Source: CAVSWT01 sp963777515 | GTDB lineage: Bacteria > Bacteroidota > Ignavibacteria > Ignavibacteriales > Ignavibacteriaceae | Direction of reading: 5' to 3' | NCBI GenBank assembly: GCA_963777515.1 | Contig: CAVZQU010000016.1 | Coordinates: forward strand, 29,870-93,869 | Length of the DNA: 64,000 nt | Shown here: in pieces, positions 12,527 through 21,638 of the stretch | How positions within the stretch are numbered: the first letter of the stretch is position 1 | How the letters are laid out: each line of letters opens with the position of its first letter | The notes under the pieces: model-generated | What the model was told of the DNA's origin: nothing | What the model saw: the letters and a program-made list of their open reading frames with translations, nothing else | The model's database searches: none | Program-made: the position numbers and the translations under genes

Positions 12527-13861
12527 TTAATAATCTTTAATAAGCTGTCCACTGATTCTTAATAATTCTGTTTCAGCATTTTTAGCTTCGTATTGCGCTG
12601 CGACTAACCTGCTTTTAGCATTAATTAATTGTCTTTGAGTTTCTCTAAATTCTAACGGTGTTGTACTGCCGAGTTTTAATCTTTCCAATCCAATAGCAAC
12701 ATTTTCTTCGGCGACTTTATAATTTTCCGATTCAAGAGTTACGAGTTTAATACTATTTTTATATTGTTCAAATGAATTTGAAAGCTGGGCATCCACAGAA
12801 TTTTGAACCTGACTTAAATTTAATTCATTAATTTTTTTAGAAATTTCTGCATTCTCAATTGCAGTTTTTGTATTTAATCCATTGAATAGATTTATTGATG
12901 CGGTAGCGCCATAATAAAATCCAAAACTTTTACTGCTCTGAACAAATCCCGCTTCGGAAGTAGATTTTGAAAAATCGTAACCTGCATTTAAGCTGATTAC
13001 CGGGAATAAATCCGAACGGGCTATTTTTAATTCTGAATCAGAAATATTTTTATTTTGCCTGGCAATAATTAAATCACTGTTGTGTTCATTAGTTAGAGGT
13101 TTTAAATCGTCTAATGAGAGATTTTCATTTATTAAAATTGTATCTGCCACATTATAATCTGCATTAACATCTTGCCCCATTAATTGATTTAATAAAATTT
13201 TCGCCTGTCTCAATTTTAATTCTTCTGTAAGCAAAGATGATTTATCTTCATTTAAATCTACCTGCGCTTGAAGCAAGTCAAACTTAGAGGCAGAACCAAG
13301 CTGCTTTTTATCCTGAGCGATTCTTAATCTTTCTTCAGAAATTTTTATACTTTGCCCTAATACTTCAAGCACCTGCTGTTCACGGACAATATCGTAATAT
13401 GTTGAAATAATTTTTAAAATATTATTTTCTACTTCCGCTTTTAAATTCGTTTCTCCAACTTTTTTTAATTCTTTTAAGCGGTTGAAATTGGCAAACATCT
13501 TAAGGCCGTTAAAAATTGTCCAATTCAATCCAATTCCCGCGGTATAGTTAGTTGATTTGGCCCCTGTTCTATCAACGATTGTCCCGTTTAAATAATTCTG
13601 CTTTGTACTGTTTGTAGTTTTTTTGTATGAACCATCTGCATCAAGAGAAGGTAAAAATCCGGCATTTCCAATAGAAAAGTTATTATCAGCTATTTCATTT
13701 TCATTCTTTGCGATATTAATTGAATAATTTTTTTCCAACGCTATTTTTATAGCATCTTCAATTGTCAGCAACGTTTGTGCAAAAACAGTTGAAGAAATAA
13801 TAAAAAATAAAATAAATGAGGGAAGGAAAAATTTTGTTTTATATATCATCTTTTTTATCAA
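12527..13861 (-). CDS. TolC-family outer membrane efflux protein
   Basis: 444 residues. An N-terminal signal peptide ends near VFAQ, followed by the two repeated outer-membrane efflux protein halves. Long alpha-helical stretches are visible (KLGSTTPLEFRETQRQLINA and its earlier counterpart KQLGSASKFDLLQAQVDLNE). It forms the outer-membrane channel of a tripartite pump. It lies 66 bases downstream of the RND pump on the same strand, so adaptor, pump and channel form one operon. Confidence 0.93.
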   Translation of the reverse strand: MIKKMIYKTKFFLPSFILFFIISSTVFAQTLLTIEDAIKIALEKNYSINIAKNENEIADNNFSIGNAGFLPSLDADGSYKKTTNSTKQNYLNGTIVDRTGAKSTNYTAGIGLNWTIFNGLKMFANFNRLKELKKVGETNLKAEVENNILKIISTYYDIVREQQVLEVLGQSIKISEERLRIAQDKKQLGSASKFDLLQAQVDLNEDKSSLLTEELKLRQAKILLNQLMGQDVNADYNVADTILINENLSLDDLKPLTNEHNSDLIIARQNKNISDSELKIARSDLFPVISLNAGYDFSKSTSEAGFVQSSKSFGFYYGATASINLFNGLNTKTAIENAEISKKINELNLSQVQNSVDAQLSNSFEQYKNSIKLVTLESENYKVAEENVAIGLERLKLGSTTPLEFRETQRQLINAKSRLVAAQYEAKNAETELLRISGQLIKDY

Positions 13862-13927
13862 TAATTAATCCGGACTTACCGGACAAAATATAACGAAAGA
13901 ATTAAATGTTAATTTTTTATAAATGAT

Positions 13928-16900
13928 TTATTTACCCGCAAGTTGAATTTCTTTTTCTTCTATAGAAATTTCTTGTTCTGTTACATTTGAAACAGTAGCT
14001 TCTTTCCTTGAAAGATAAGTATATATCGCGGGGATAACCATCAAAGTTAAAAAGGTTGAAAATATCAAACCGCCTATTACTGCAATACCCATTGATACCC
14101 TGCTTTCGGAACCTGCACCTAAAGCTAAAGCAATAGGAAGTATTCCAAGTATTGTTGACAAGCTTGTCATTAAAATTGGTCTCAGCCTTGCAACAGCAGC
14201 ATATTGGATAGCTTCTTTTCTATCCATTCCCATTGCTTTTCTTTGATTAGCAAATTCGACTATCAAAATTCCATTTTTAGTTACAAGTCCGATTAGCATG
14301 ATAATGCCAATTTCACTGAATATATTCAGTGTTTGATTGAAAAACCAAAGCGAAAATAATGCCCCGGCTAGAGCCAAAGGAACGGTTAATAGAATTATAA
14401 AAGGATCCCTGAAGCTTTCAAATTGTGCAGCCAAAACCAAATATATTAATCCAAGAGCAAGGATAAACGCAAATGCCAAACTTGAAGAACTTTCTGCATA
14501 ATCTTTTGACGGGCCATCCAACGCAGTTGAAAAAGATTCGTCTAAAGTTTTAGATGCAACGTTATCCATAGCTTTTATACCGTCACCGATGGTTTTTCCC
14601 GGTGCAAGTCCTGCGGAAACCGTTGCCGAGACGTATCTGTTAAATCTATATAATTGAGGCGGTGTACTTTGTTCCGTTAAAGAAATTACATTATCAAGCT
14701 GAACTAATTCTCCCCGGTTGTTTTTTACATATAATGATCTTAAATCAATTGGCGCATCCCTTTTATCACGCGAAAACTGTCCTATCACCTGATATTGTTT
14801 ACCATCTTTAATAAAATACCCAAACCGCTGCCCGCTAAAAGCTGATTGTATAGTTTGAGCAATATCCATAGTTGAAACCCCGATATCTCTTGCCCGCTGC
14901 CTGTTTATAGTAAGTTTTAATTCGGGTTTATTAAATTTTAAATTGACATCAACAATAGAGAAAGTAGGATTTGCCCTTGCTGCATCTAAAAATTTTGGAA
15001 GAACTTCCCGGAGCTTATTAAAATTGGGGGCTTGTATTACATACTGAACAGGCAATCCTCCTCTTCTTCCACCGATGGTTTGTGGCTGTGTAACGTAAAC
15101 ACGTGCCCCGGTTAATTTTGAAATATCTCTATTTACATCATCTGCTATTTGCTGCTGCGACTCTTTTCTTTTATCCGGATCAGTTAATATGATAGCCCCG
15201 AAACCTGTGTTAACTGAACTTGAAGCACCAAATCCCGGAGAAGTTACTGAAATGATAGCTTCTTTTTCATTACTTAAAGAATCATTTAAAACCTGGATAA
15301 GATTATCCATAAAATTATTCATATAATCAAAAGAAGCTCCTTCAGGAGCAGTTGCAGAAAGAGATAATCTGCTTCTATCTTCCAGGGGAGCTAATTCAGT
15401 CGGAATTAATTCAAAGAAAAGAACAATAATAATTAATGAACCAACCATTACTAAAAGGGCAGCCCACCTTATCTTTAAAAATTTATCAAGAGAATTTTTA
15501 TATGTACTGTTCATCTTTACAAAAAATGGTTCTGTTTTATTGTAGAACCAATTATGCTTTTCTCTTCTTTTTAAAATTTTTGCACTTAACATGGGCGTAA
15601 GAGTTAGTGCTACAAAAGATGAAATTATTACAGAACCTGCTATAACAATTCCGAATTCTCTAAACAACCTTCCCGTAAGTCCCTGGAGAAAAATCACCGG
15701 CATAAACACAGCAACAAGTGCTACAGTAGTTGAAACAACAGCAAAAAAGATTTCTGCCGAACCCCTCTTGGCTGCTTCCATGGGGTACATTTTATTTTCA
15801 ATTTTTACGTAAATATTTTCAAGAACGACAATAGCATCATCCACCACAATTCCTATAGCGAGCACAATACCAAGTAAGGTCAAAACATTTATAGAGAAGT
15901 CAGCGACGTACATTATAAAAAAAGAGCCAATTAGAGAAATGGGTATAGCAATAACAGGAATTATCGTTGTGCGCCAATCGCGCAGAAAGAGAAATATTAT
16001 TATAACTACAAGAGAAAATGCCAAAAATATTGTCTGCTCTACTTCATTAATAGAATCTTTTATATAAGTAGTAACATCAAAACCAATTCCTGTTTTAATA
16101 TCCGATGGTAAATCTTTTTTAATTTGTTCAACTCTTTTATAAAACTCGTCCGTAATTGCTATATTATTTGCTCCCGGTTGTGCAACTAATACAACTCCAA
16201 CCATCGGAATGCCATCTCTTTTTAATATAGTACGGAGATTTTCAGCCCCAAGCTCTGCATGTCCAATATCTTTGAATCTCACAATACTGCCATTTGCAGA
16301 TGAAATTATAAGATCATTAAATTCATCTTCGGTTTGTAAACGTCCGATGGTACGAATTGAAAGCTCGGTATTATTTCCTTCAATTGAGCCTGTAGGCAAT
16401 TCAACATTTTCACGGTTTAATGCATTCTTAACATCAAGCGGAGTTAAATTATATGCAGCAAGTTTTGCAGGATCCATCCATAAACGCATTGCATATTTTT
16501 TTTCACCCCAAACCCTTACTTCACTCACACCGGGAATTGTCTGAAGCCTTTCTTTGAAAACATTATTTGCAATTTCAGTAAGCTGAAGAAGATTTCTCGT
16601 ATCGCTTTGTATATTCAGAAATACAATTGGTGTAGCATCTGCATCAGCTTTAGATACGATAGGTGGTTCAATGTCAGGTGGTAAACTTCGAATTGCACGG
16701 GATACTCTGTCTCTTACATCATTAGCTGCATTTTCAAGATCAACATTAATATCAAATTCAACTGTAATGGTACTTCTTCCGTCCCTGCTTGTAGATGTAA
16801 GTGAACGAATTCCGGCAATACCGTTAATTGATTCTTCAAGCGGTTCGGTTATTTGAGATTCGATTACATCTGCATTTGCCCCGACATAGTTTGTGCTCAC

Positions 16901-17038
16901 AGTAATGATAGGCGGATCAACGGAAGGATACTCACGAACACCAAGGAAAGTATATCCTAAAATTCCAAATATTAGAATTGCAATAGACATTACAATTGCT
17001 AAAACAGGACGCCTTACGCTTAGTGAAGATAAACTCAT
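13928..17038 (-). CDS. RND (HAE1-type) efflux pump, AcrB/MexB-like
   Basis: 1036 residues, full length for hydrophobe/amphiphile efflux-1 pumps. Twelve membrane helices and two large periplasmic loops are evident. The proton-relay aspartates of helix 4 are present (IGIVVDDAIVVLEN), as is the helix 10 lysine (IGLVTKNGILIVEFAN). The frame is uninterrupted over 3.1 kb, in contrast to many neighbours. It works with the adaptor immediately upstream and the TolC protein downstream. The substrate cannot be predicted from this alone. Confidence 0.96.
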   Translation of the reverse strand: MSLSSLSVRRPVLAIVMSIAILIFGILGYTFLGVREYPSVDPPIITVSTNYVGANADVIESQITEPLEESINGIAGIRSLTSTSRDGRSTITVEFDINVDLENAANDVRDRVSRAIRSLPPDIEPPIVSKADADATPIVFLNIQSDTRNLLQLTEIANNVFKERLQTIPGVSEVRVWGEKKYAMRLWMDPAKLAAYNLTPLDVKNALNRENVELPTGSIEGNNTELSIRTIGRLQTEDEFNDLIISSANGSIVRFKDIGHAELGAENLRTILKRDGIPMVGVVLVAQPGANNIAITDEFYKRVEQIKKDLPSDIKTGIGFDVTTYIKDSINEVEQTIFLAFSLVVIIIFLFLRDWRTTIIPVIAIPISLIGSFFIMYVADFSINVLTLLGIVLAIGIVVDDAIVVLENIYVKIENKMYPMEAAKRGSAEIFFAVVSTTVALVAVFMPVIFLQGLTGRLFREFGIVIAGSVIISSFVALTLTPMLSAKILKRREKHNWFYNKTEPFFVKMNSTYKNSLDKFLKIRWAALLVMVGSLIIIVLFFELIPTELAPLEDRSRLSLSATAPEGASFDYMNNFMDNLIQVLNDSLSNEKEAIISVTSPGFGASSSVNTGFGAIILTDPDKRKESQQQIADDVNRDISKLTGARVYVTQPQTIGGRRGGLPVQYVIQAPNFNKLREVLPKFLDAARANPTFSIVDVNLKFNKPELKLTINRQRARDIGVSTMDIAQTIQSAFSGQRFGYFIKDGKQYQVIGQFSRDKRDAPIDLRSLYVKNNRGELVQLDNVISLTEQSTPPQLYRFNRYVSATVSAGLAPGKTIGDGIKAMDNVASKTLDESFSTALDGPSKDYAESSSSLAFAFILALGLIYLVLAAQFESFRDPFIILLTVPLALAGALFSLWFFNQTLNIFSEIGIIMLIGLVTKNGILIVEFANQRKAMGMDRKEAIQYAAVARLRPILMTSLSTILGILPIALALGAGSESRVSMGIAVIGGLIFSTFLTLMVIPAIYTYLSRKEATVSNVTEQEISIEEKEIQLAGK

Positions 17039-17048
17039 AAAATTTTAT

Positions 17049-18113
17049 TTAATTAAATTCTGAAATTGAAACATCAGAGCCGGGTTTTATTTGTAGGATA
17101 CCGGAAATGATTAAAGTATCATTTGGATTAAGTCCGCTTGTTATTTGAACATATTCGTCTGTTCTAATTCCCATTTCAACATTCTGCTGTGCAACTTTTC
17201 CTGATTTATAAATGTAGACTTTCTGTCCTTTTAATTCCGGCACTATTGCTTGAGTGGGAACCAACAATGCGTTATCAATTTTATCTAATATTAGCTTTAC
17301 ATCGGCAAAAGAACCGGGTAAAATTCTTCCAGCCTGATTTGAATAAATTGCTCTTATTTTTAAAGTTCTTGTAACAGGGTCAATTTTGGGTTCAATTGCA
17401 TAAACTTTTGCATTATAATTTTCTTCATCACCAACTACTTTAAAATTTATCTGATCGCCAACTTTTACTGAGCCGGAATATTTTTCAGGAATTGAAAAAT
17501 CAATTTTAATGGGATTGATATTTTGTAAGCTTGCTATTACTGTTGATGGAGTTATATAGCTTCCTTCACTCACATTTTTTAAGCCAACGATTCCATTAAA
17601 CGGGGCTCTAATTTCTGTTTTGTCAATCTGAGCTTTTATCAAATCAACTTCCGCTTTACTTACATTGAACTGATTAAGTGCATCGTCATATTCTTCCTGG
17701 CTGATGGCTTCTTTTTCAAATAATTTTTTCTGCCGGTATTCTTTATCTTTCAATAATTCGAAGGTATATTTTTCTCTCATCAATTGTGCTTGAAGTTCGG
17801 CATCATTTATTTTAACTAAAAGGTCTCCCTTTTTAACACGGCCTCCTTCTCTAAAAGCGATTCTAACAATCTTGCCTGATACTTCACTTTTTAAATCAAC
17901 TTCTTCATTTGCTAAGACCGTCCCGGTGGTTATTACGTTATTGCCAAGCTCTTGAGGTTTTACTATATGTGCTTTAACCGGAATAGCCTGATTTGTAACA
18001 TTTTTTGTTTGGGGATTTAGAGTTTTAGGAGAGCTGTTTTTTTTTATTGCCAGAAAAACAATGAGAAGGACAACAACTGTAGAAATGATAACTATTATAT
18101 TTTTCTTGTTCAT
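17049..18113 (-). CDS. RND periplasmic adaptor (membrane fusion protein)
   Basis: 354 residues with an N-terminal membrane anchor (IIVIISTVVVLLIVFLAI). The split lipoyl-like domain (VDLKSEVSGKIVRIAFREGG and IRAPFNGIVGLKNVSEGSYI) flanks a short coiled-coil hairpin; a beta-barrel and membrane-proximal domain follow. No lipobox is visible, so it is probably held by the membrane helix. It is the first gene of the efflux operon, ending 10 bases before the pump starts. Confidence 0.94.
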   Translation of the reverse strand: MNKKNIIVIISTVVVLLIVFLAIKKNSSPKTLNPQTKNVTNQAIPVKAHIVKPQELGNNVITTGTVLANEEVDLKSEVSGKIVRIAFREGGRVKKGDLLVKINDAELQAQLMREKYTFELLKDKEYRQKKLFEKEAISQEEYDDALNQFNVSKAEVDLIKAQIDKTEIRAPFNGIVGLKNVSEGSYITPSTVIASLQNINPIKIDFSIPEKYSGSVKVGDQINFKVVGDEENYNAKVYAIEPKIDPVTRTLKIRAIYSNQAGRILPGSFADVKLILDKIDNALLVPTQAIVPELKGQKVYIYKSGKVAQQNVEMGIRTDEYVQITSGLNPNDTLIISGILQIKPGSDVSISEFN

Positions 18114-18188
18114 GTAATTTTAAAATTAAAATAAAGGAAAAATTGAAAATTTAAATTAATGAAGCAACTGAAAAAAAATAACTTAACT

Positions 18189-18218
18189 AATAATAAAAAA
18201 GCCGGATAATACCGGCTC
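18189..18218 (-). terminator. intrinsic terminator after bL31
   Basis: Read on the minus strand, a perfect hairpin AGCCGG-TATTAT-CCGGCT is followed directly by a run of six T. It lies about 40 bases after the bL31 stop and also separates that gene from the efflux operon. Confidence 0.85.
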
Positions 18219-18255
18219 AATCTAAAAGCAAATATTATTATAAAACTAAATCAAA

Positions 18256-18504
18256 CTAATTCTTCTTTGCATATTTTCTCTTGAACTTCTCGACTCTACC
18301 TGCAGTATCAAGTAATTTTTGTTTACCTGTAAAAAACGGGTGAGACGCACTTGAGATTTCAAGCTTAACCAATGGATATGTATTTCCATCTTCCCACTTA
18401 ATTGAATCTTCGGTTTGAATGGTTGACTTTGTTAGTATCGTAAAATCAGCAGAAGAATCCTGAAAAACAACGGGACGATAATTTGGATGAATTCCTTTTT
18501 TCAT
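18256..18504 (-). CDS. rpmE2: 50S ribosomal protein bL31 type B
   Basis: 82 residues beginning MKKGIHPNYRPVVFQDSSAD, with the conserved SASHPFFTGKQKLLDTAGRV segment and a basic tail. It lacks the zinc-binding cysteines of the zinc-containing type A bL31 and has the longer type B form often linked to zinc limitation. No Zur-like site was recognised upstream. It is monocistronic with its own terminator. Confidence 0.95.
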   Translation of the reverse strand: MKKGIHPNYRPVVFQDSSADFTILTKSTIQTEDSIKWEDGNTYPLVKLEISSASHPFFTGKQKLLDTAGRVEKFKRKYAKKN

Positions 18505-18607
18505 TTAATTAACACCTAAATATTAATCTTTCTCAAAAAATGTAGCAACAAATATAGCCAAGTAATTATTTAAATCAAATGATTTTTGAAAGTGAAAACT
18601 TCTTTTT

Positions 18608-19255
18608 TTACTGTTTTTGATAGGAATTTATCAGCTTTTCTTTCAATTCATGTACAATCTGCTTCTCTTCCTTACTTAAATTTACTTGCCTAAAATTTAA
18701 CCCGCTTTTATTTATTGCAAATGACGCCCGTACAGCAGGGGCAATTGAATTTCCTTGAGGCTTTGTTTTTGTAAGACTTTGTGACGCATTCGAGTTGTCC
18801 TTCATCCTTAAAGATTTTCCAGCAAGGCCTTGGGCTCTTTCTTTATCTGAATCCTTACGGTCAATTTGATCACTTCCGATTTCGTCTTCTTTAAGATTTT
18901 CAGAAGCTTCTCGTTTTTCCTTTATAAAATTCTCTAATGAAATATCGTTACTTGAAATCAAATCTGTTCTTTCTCGCGGTGCAGCCAACAAAGGATCATT
19001 AGACATATTCGGTTTATTATTGATCATGAATAGCATAGCAATCATTACCGCAGCCAAAGCTCCAATTGGAATTAACCTGGCAGGGGAAATAAATCTATCC
19101 CAAAATCCAGTTTTAGTTTTTTCTTTACTAAAATCTTCCGAATTAATTTTTCTCATTAAATCAGCTTCAAAATTTTTAGGAGCTTTAACCTCCTGAAGCT
19201 GATTAAGATCCTTCATCAAATCTTTATACTGTAAATCATCTTTTTCCTGTTCCAT
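18608..19255 (-). CDS. putative membrane anti-sigma factor
   Basis: 215 residues. An acidic N-terminal region of about 70 residues is followed by one membrane helix (LIPIGALAAVMIAMLFMINN, about 76-95). The extracytoplasmic part is charged and low complexity. No zinc-finger HxxxCxxC motif is visible. It starts 9 bases after the sigma-factor stop, and that pairing is the main argument for an anti-sigma role. The C-terminal half contains a short motif (FRQVNLSKEEKQIVHELKEK) that is probably helical. Confidence 0.65.
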   Translation of the reverse strand: MEQEKDDLQYKDLMKDLNQLQEVKAPKNFEADLMRKINSEDFSKEKTKTGFWDRFISPARLIPIGALAAVMIAMLFMINNKPNMSNDPLLAAPRERTDLISSNDISLENFIKEKREASENLKEDEIGSDQIDRKDSDKERAQGLAGKSLRMKDNSNASQSLTKTKPQGNSIAPAVRASFAINKSGLNFRQVNLSKEEKQIVHELKEKLINSYQKQ

Positions 19256-19264
19256 TTTACACCT

Positions 19265-19855
19265 TCATTCCTTATAGATATCCTTAAGCAATTTCTGTAA
19301 TTGAGCTCTTCCTCTATTAATTCTTGATTTAACAGTTCCAACTGTTATTCCTGTTATTTCTGCAATTTCTTCATAAGACATATCTTGAATGTCTCTTAAA
19401 ATTACAACCTCTCTATAAACCGGTGAAACTTTCTGCAATGCGTTTTGAATAATTTCATCTTTAATTCCGCTGTCAGTCATTACATCCGGACGATAGCTTT
19501 CATCGGGTATATCAAAATGTTCGTCTTTGTTTTCCCCGAATGCATTTATTGAAAAGAACTTTCTTCTTTTTCTTTTTTGATATTCTGTTCGTGCTAAATT
19601 ACCGGCGATAGTGTAAATCCAGGTTGAGAATTTTGCAACCGAATTATAAGAATCTTTGTATCTGTACACCTTAATAAAAGTTTCCTGAACGACATCCGTA
19701 CAAGCTTCATAATCACCTAAAAATCTAAACACAAAATTGGTTAACGGATTTTTAAATCTTTCAACCAAAATCTCAAAAGCACGAATTGTGTTATTTTTTT
19801 GAAATTCGAGTATAAGTTCTTCGTCTGTCAATTCCGCCAGAGATTTTTCCACCAA
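19265..19855 (-). CDS. ECF-type RNA polymerase sigma factor
   Basis: 196 residues. Region 2 (CTDVVQETFIKVYRYKDSYN and KFSTWIYTIAGNLARTEYQK) and region 4 (MSYEEIAEITGITVGTVKSR) are clear. It directs RNA polymerase to a regulon that cannot be named from sequence. There is no ATG at the start. TTG (19853-19855) and GTG (19850-19852) are adjacent, with AAGGAAAG about 12 bases upstream; GTG is probably used. It is coupled to the putative anti-sigma gene downstream. Confidence 0.92.
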   Translation of the reverse strand: MVEKSLAELTDEELILEFQKNNTIRAFEILVERFKNPLTNFVFRFLGDYEACTDVVQETFIKVYRYKDSYNSVAKFSTWIYTIAGNLARTEYQKRKRRKFFSINAFGENKDEHFDIPDESYRPDVMTDSGIKDEIIQNALQKVSPVYREVVILRDIQDMSYEEIAEITGITVGTVKSRINRGRAQLQKLLKDIYKE

Positions 19856-20078
19856 GTTTTTTTTATACTTTCCTTAAAATGAAATGTTTCCTTAATTGGA
19901 CAATAAATTAAATAAAAATTTTTTTAATTTGAATATCTTTCAAAACTAACTAAAATCAAACTTTGTGACCGTACTTTTTTATATACAGATTTTTTATGTC
20001 CCCCTTTCAGGGGTTAATATTTTTCCATGGTGTCTATTTCTATAATTATTTCATCCCTTCGTGGTTCTAATCTCTTTA

Positions 20079-20150
20079 AGTCCGAAGGACTGATATTATT
20101 ATAATTTAAGAGAAACACTAATGCTCAAAAGTCCGAAGGAGTGACATTAC
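20079..20150. repeat. short palindromic REP-like repeats
   Basis: AGTCCGAAGGACT (20079-20091) is a perfect small palindrome, and AAAAGTCCGAAGGAGTGACA (from 20127) is a second imperfect copy. Both lie in the 500-base gap between the sigma factor and holA. A small CCCCCTTTCAGGGG hairpin lies near 20001-20014. No open frame or RNA gene was recognised here. Confidence 0.55.
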
Positions 20151-20198
20151 ATAACTTTTAATAATTAACTCATGTCAAGCAAAAGTAACGTTTATTGA

Positions 20199-20313
20199 GG
20201 CTGTCTCAAAACTGTCATTCCGAATTTATTTCGGAATCTATTATTTCGATTTTGAAATGAAATTAGAACCTGAAACAAGTTCAGGTTGACAAAATCTGAC
20301 TTTTGAGACAGCC
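20199..20313. mobile_element. MITE-like element with terminal inverted repeats
   Basis: A 115-bp segment is bounded by GGCTGTCTCAAAA (20199-20211) and its exact inverse TTTTGAGACAGCC (20301-20313). Inside are two further inverted motifs, GTCATTCCGAA...TTCGGAAT and GAACCTGAAACAAGTTCAGG. It has no coding capacity. No clear target-site duplication flanks it. The ends resemble those of transposase-bearing insertion sequences, so it may be a non-autonomous derivative. An alternative is a large REP hairpin acting as a terminator. Confidence 0.5.
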
Positions 20314-20356
20314 CCTTATCTATGCGTAAAATAACAAATTAAAATGCTTTTAAAAC

Positions 20357-21371
20357 CTAACTCAAAATTTCTTCCATCAAAATTGTAATTAAAACTTTTG
20401 GTTCTACTGTCGTAGTTTTAATTGAAAGATCAGCTTTTAGCAAAGCTTTAACTACATTTAATAAATTATCATCAGTATATCTTGAACGGGCTTTATAATA
20501 ATCTTTTAAATAAAACGGATGAGTTCCAATTTTTCTGGCAATTTCATATTCCGAACTTCCTTTTGCTTTAAGTTCATTTAGTCTTGCAAGCTGCGTAAAA
20601 TATCTTGTAAGCATATAAACAATTTGAATCGGTTCGCTTCCTTTTTCCAAAAGATTGTACGAAATTTTTAATGCTTTTGTTTTATCTTTTTCTGCAAGTG
20701 CATTCTGAAGATCAAAGATATTAAACTCTTTAAGTGAAGTTGAAAGAGATTTGATTGCTTCCAGCGTTATTTCTTTTTCTTCTCCCAAATAAATAAAAAT
20801 TTTTTCGAGCTGTGCTTCAAGCAGACTTCTATTTTCTCCAACAATATCAACTAACATCAGCGCATTTTCGGAAGATAAGCTTCTTTTATTTTTTAACGAA
20901 TATTCAATAAGCCAATTTATTAAGCTGTTTCCTTTAAGCTCTTTTGCTTCAAAAATAAAATTATTTGTAAGAAGTGATTTATATGGTTCAGATTCTAAAC
21001 TTGAAATTTTTCCTTCATGAGTAATAACAAGCGTAGTAAAATCTACAGGAGATTTTAAGTAGGATGTAAGATTTTTTTTATCTCTTACTTTCTCAAACTC
21101 TTTGAAAGATGATTAACTTTTTTTCAGAGCTGAATGGAAAAGTGGAAGCAAAATCTAAAACTTCATTTAGGCTTTTATTTTCTCCATAAAAAGTTTCTTT
21201 ATCAAAATCAGATGTAATTAATGGCTGAAATGCTTCTTGAATATATTTAACGGTATTATCAATACTAAAACTGTCTTCTCCGAAAAAATAATAAACCGGG
21301 AGAAAATTATTCTTCTTTAAACTTTTAACTGCTTCTGAGATTTGCGGAGCCGTTTTTCTACTCTTTGCCAT
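20357..21371 (-). CDS. holA: DNA polymerase III subunit delta (HolA), one frameshift
   Basis: Delta opens the sliding clamp within the clamp-loader complex. The N-terminus (PVYYFFGEDSFSIDNTVKYI) carries the AAA-like fold typical of HolA, and the C-terminal domain contains KALKISYNLLEKGSEPIQIV. An extra T near 21107 breaks the frame after KKLIIFQRV; the restored protein continues EKVRDKKNLTSYLKSPVDFT and is about 338 residues, the normal length. It overlaps the small transporter subunit gene by 14 bases. Confidence 0.9.
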
Positions 21372-21481
21372 TTTTAGATTTCAATTTTTCATATTTAATT
21401 GCACGACTTAGGAAATAAATTAATCCTCCCCAGACAATTCCAATAACCAATACAAGCGTTATGATGGTAGAAGTAGTTCAT
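21358..21481 (-). CDS. MetS-like small subunit of NSS transporter (frameshift at start)
   Basis: A small membrane protein missed by ordinary gene calling. In the main frame it reads TSTIITLVLVIGIVWGGLIY then FLSRAIKYEKLKSKNGKE and stop. This matches the single-helix small subunits of Na+-dependent Met/Ala importers (MetS, MaAIMP_sms family). The only fitting start, ATG at 21479-21481, is one base out of frame (ATGAACTACT where ATGACTACT is expected), so one extra A is inferred. It lies downstream of a sodium:neurotransmitter symporter, the usual partner, and overlaps holA by 14 bases. Confidence 0.7.
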
Positions 21482-21540
21482 TTTACATTTTAATTTTATC
21501 AGAATAATGATAAACGTTAAAACGGTAAATTAAAAATTAG

Positions 21541-21561
21541 GTCAAACTGAGCTTGTCGAAG
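21541..21561. repeat. dispersed repeat CTTCGACAAGCTCAG family (inverted copy)
   Basis: GTCAAACTGAGCTTGTCGAA is the inverse of the motif at 27223-27244 with two mismatches. It lies between the NSS transporter and the MetS-like gene, in non-coding DNA. Confidence 0.6.
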
Positions 21562-21638
21562 TTGATATCCTGCTAAATTACCTCGTCACTTAGATAAATT
21601 CAGATGTTTCAAGTTAATTTTTCAGAATTATTATTTAT

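Noticed and set aside
15591..16856. Plus-strand open frames inside the RND pump gene
   Set aside because: Antisense shadows of a well-conserved intact gene.
20199..20313. CRISPR or small RNA reading of the repeat region
   Set aside because: There are no regularly spaced repeats, and the unit is a single inverted-repeat element.
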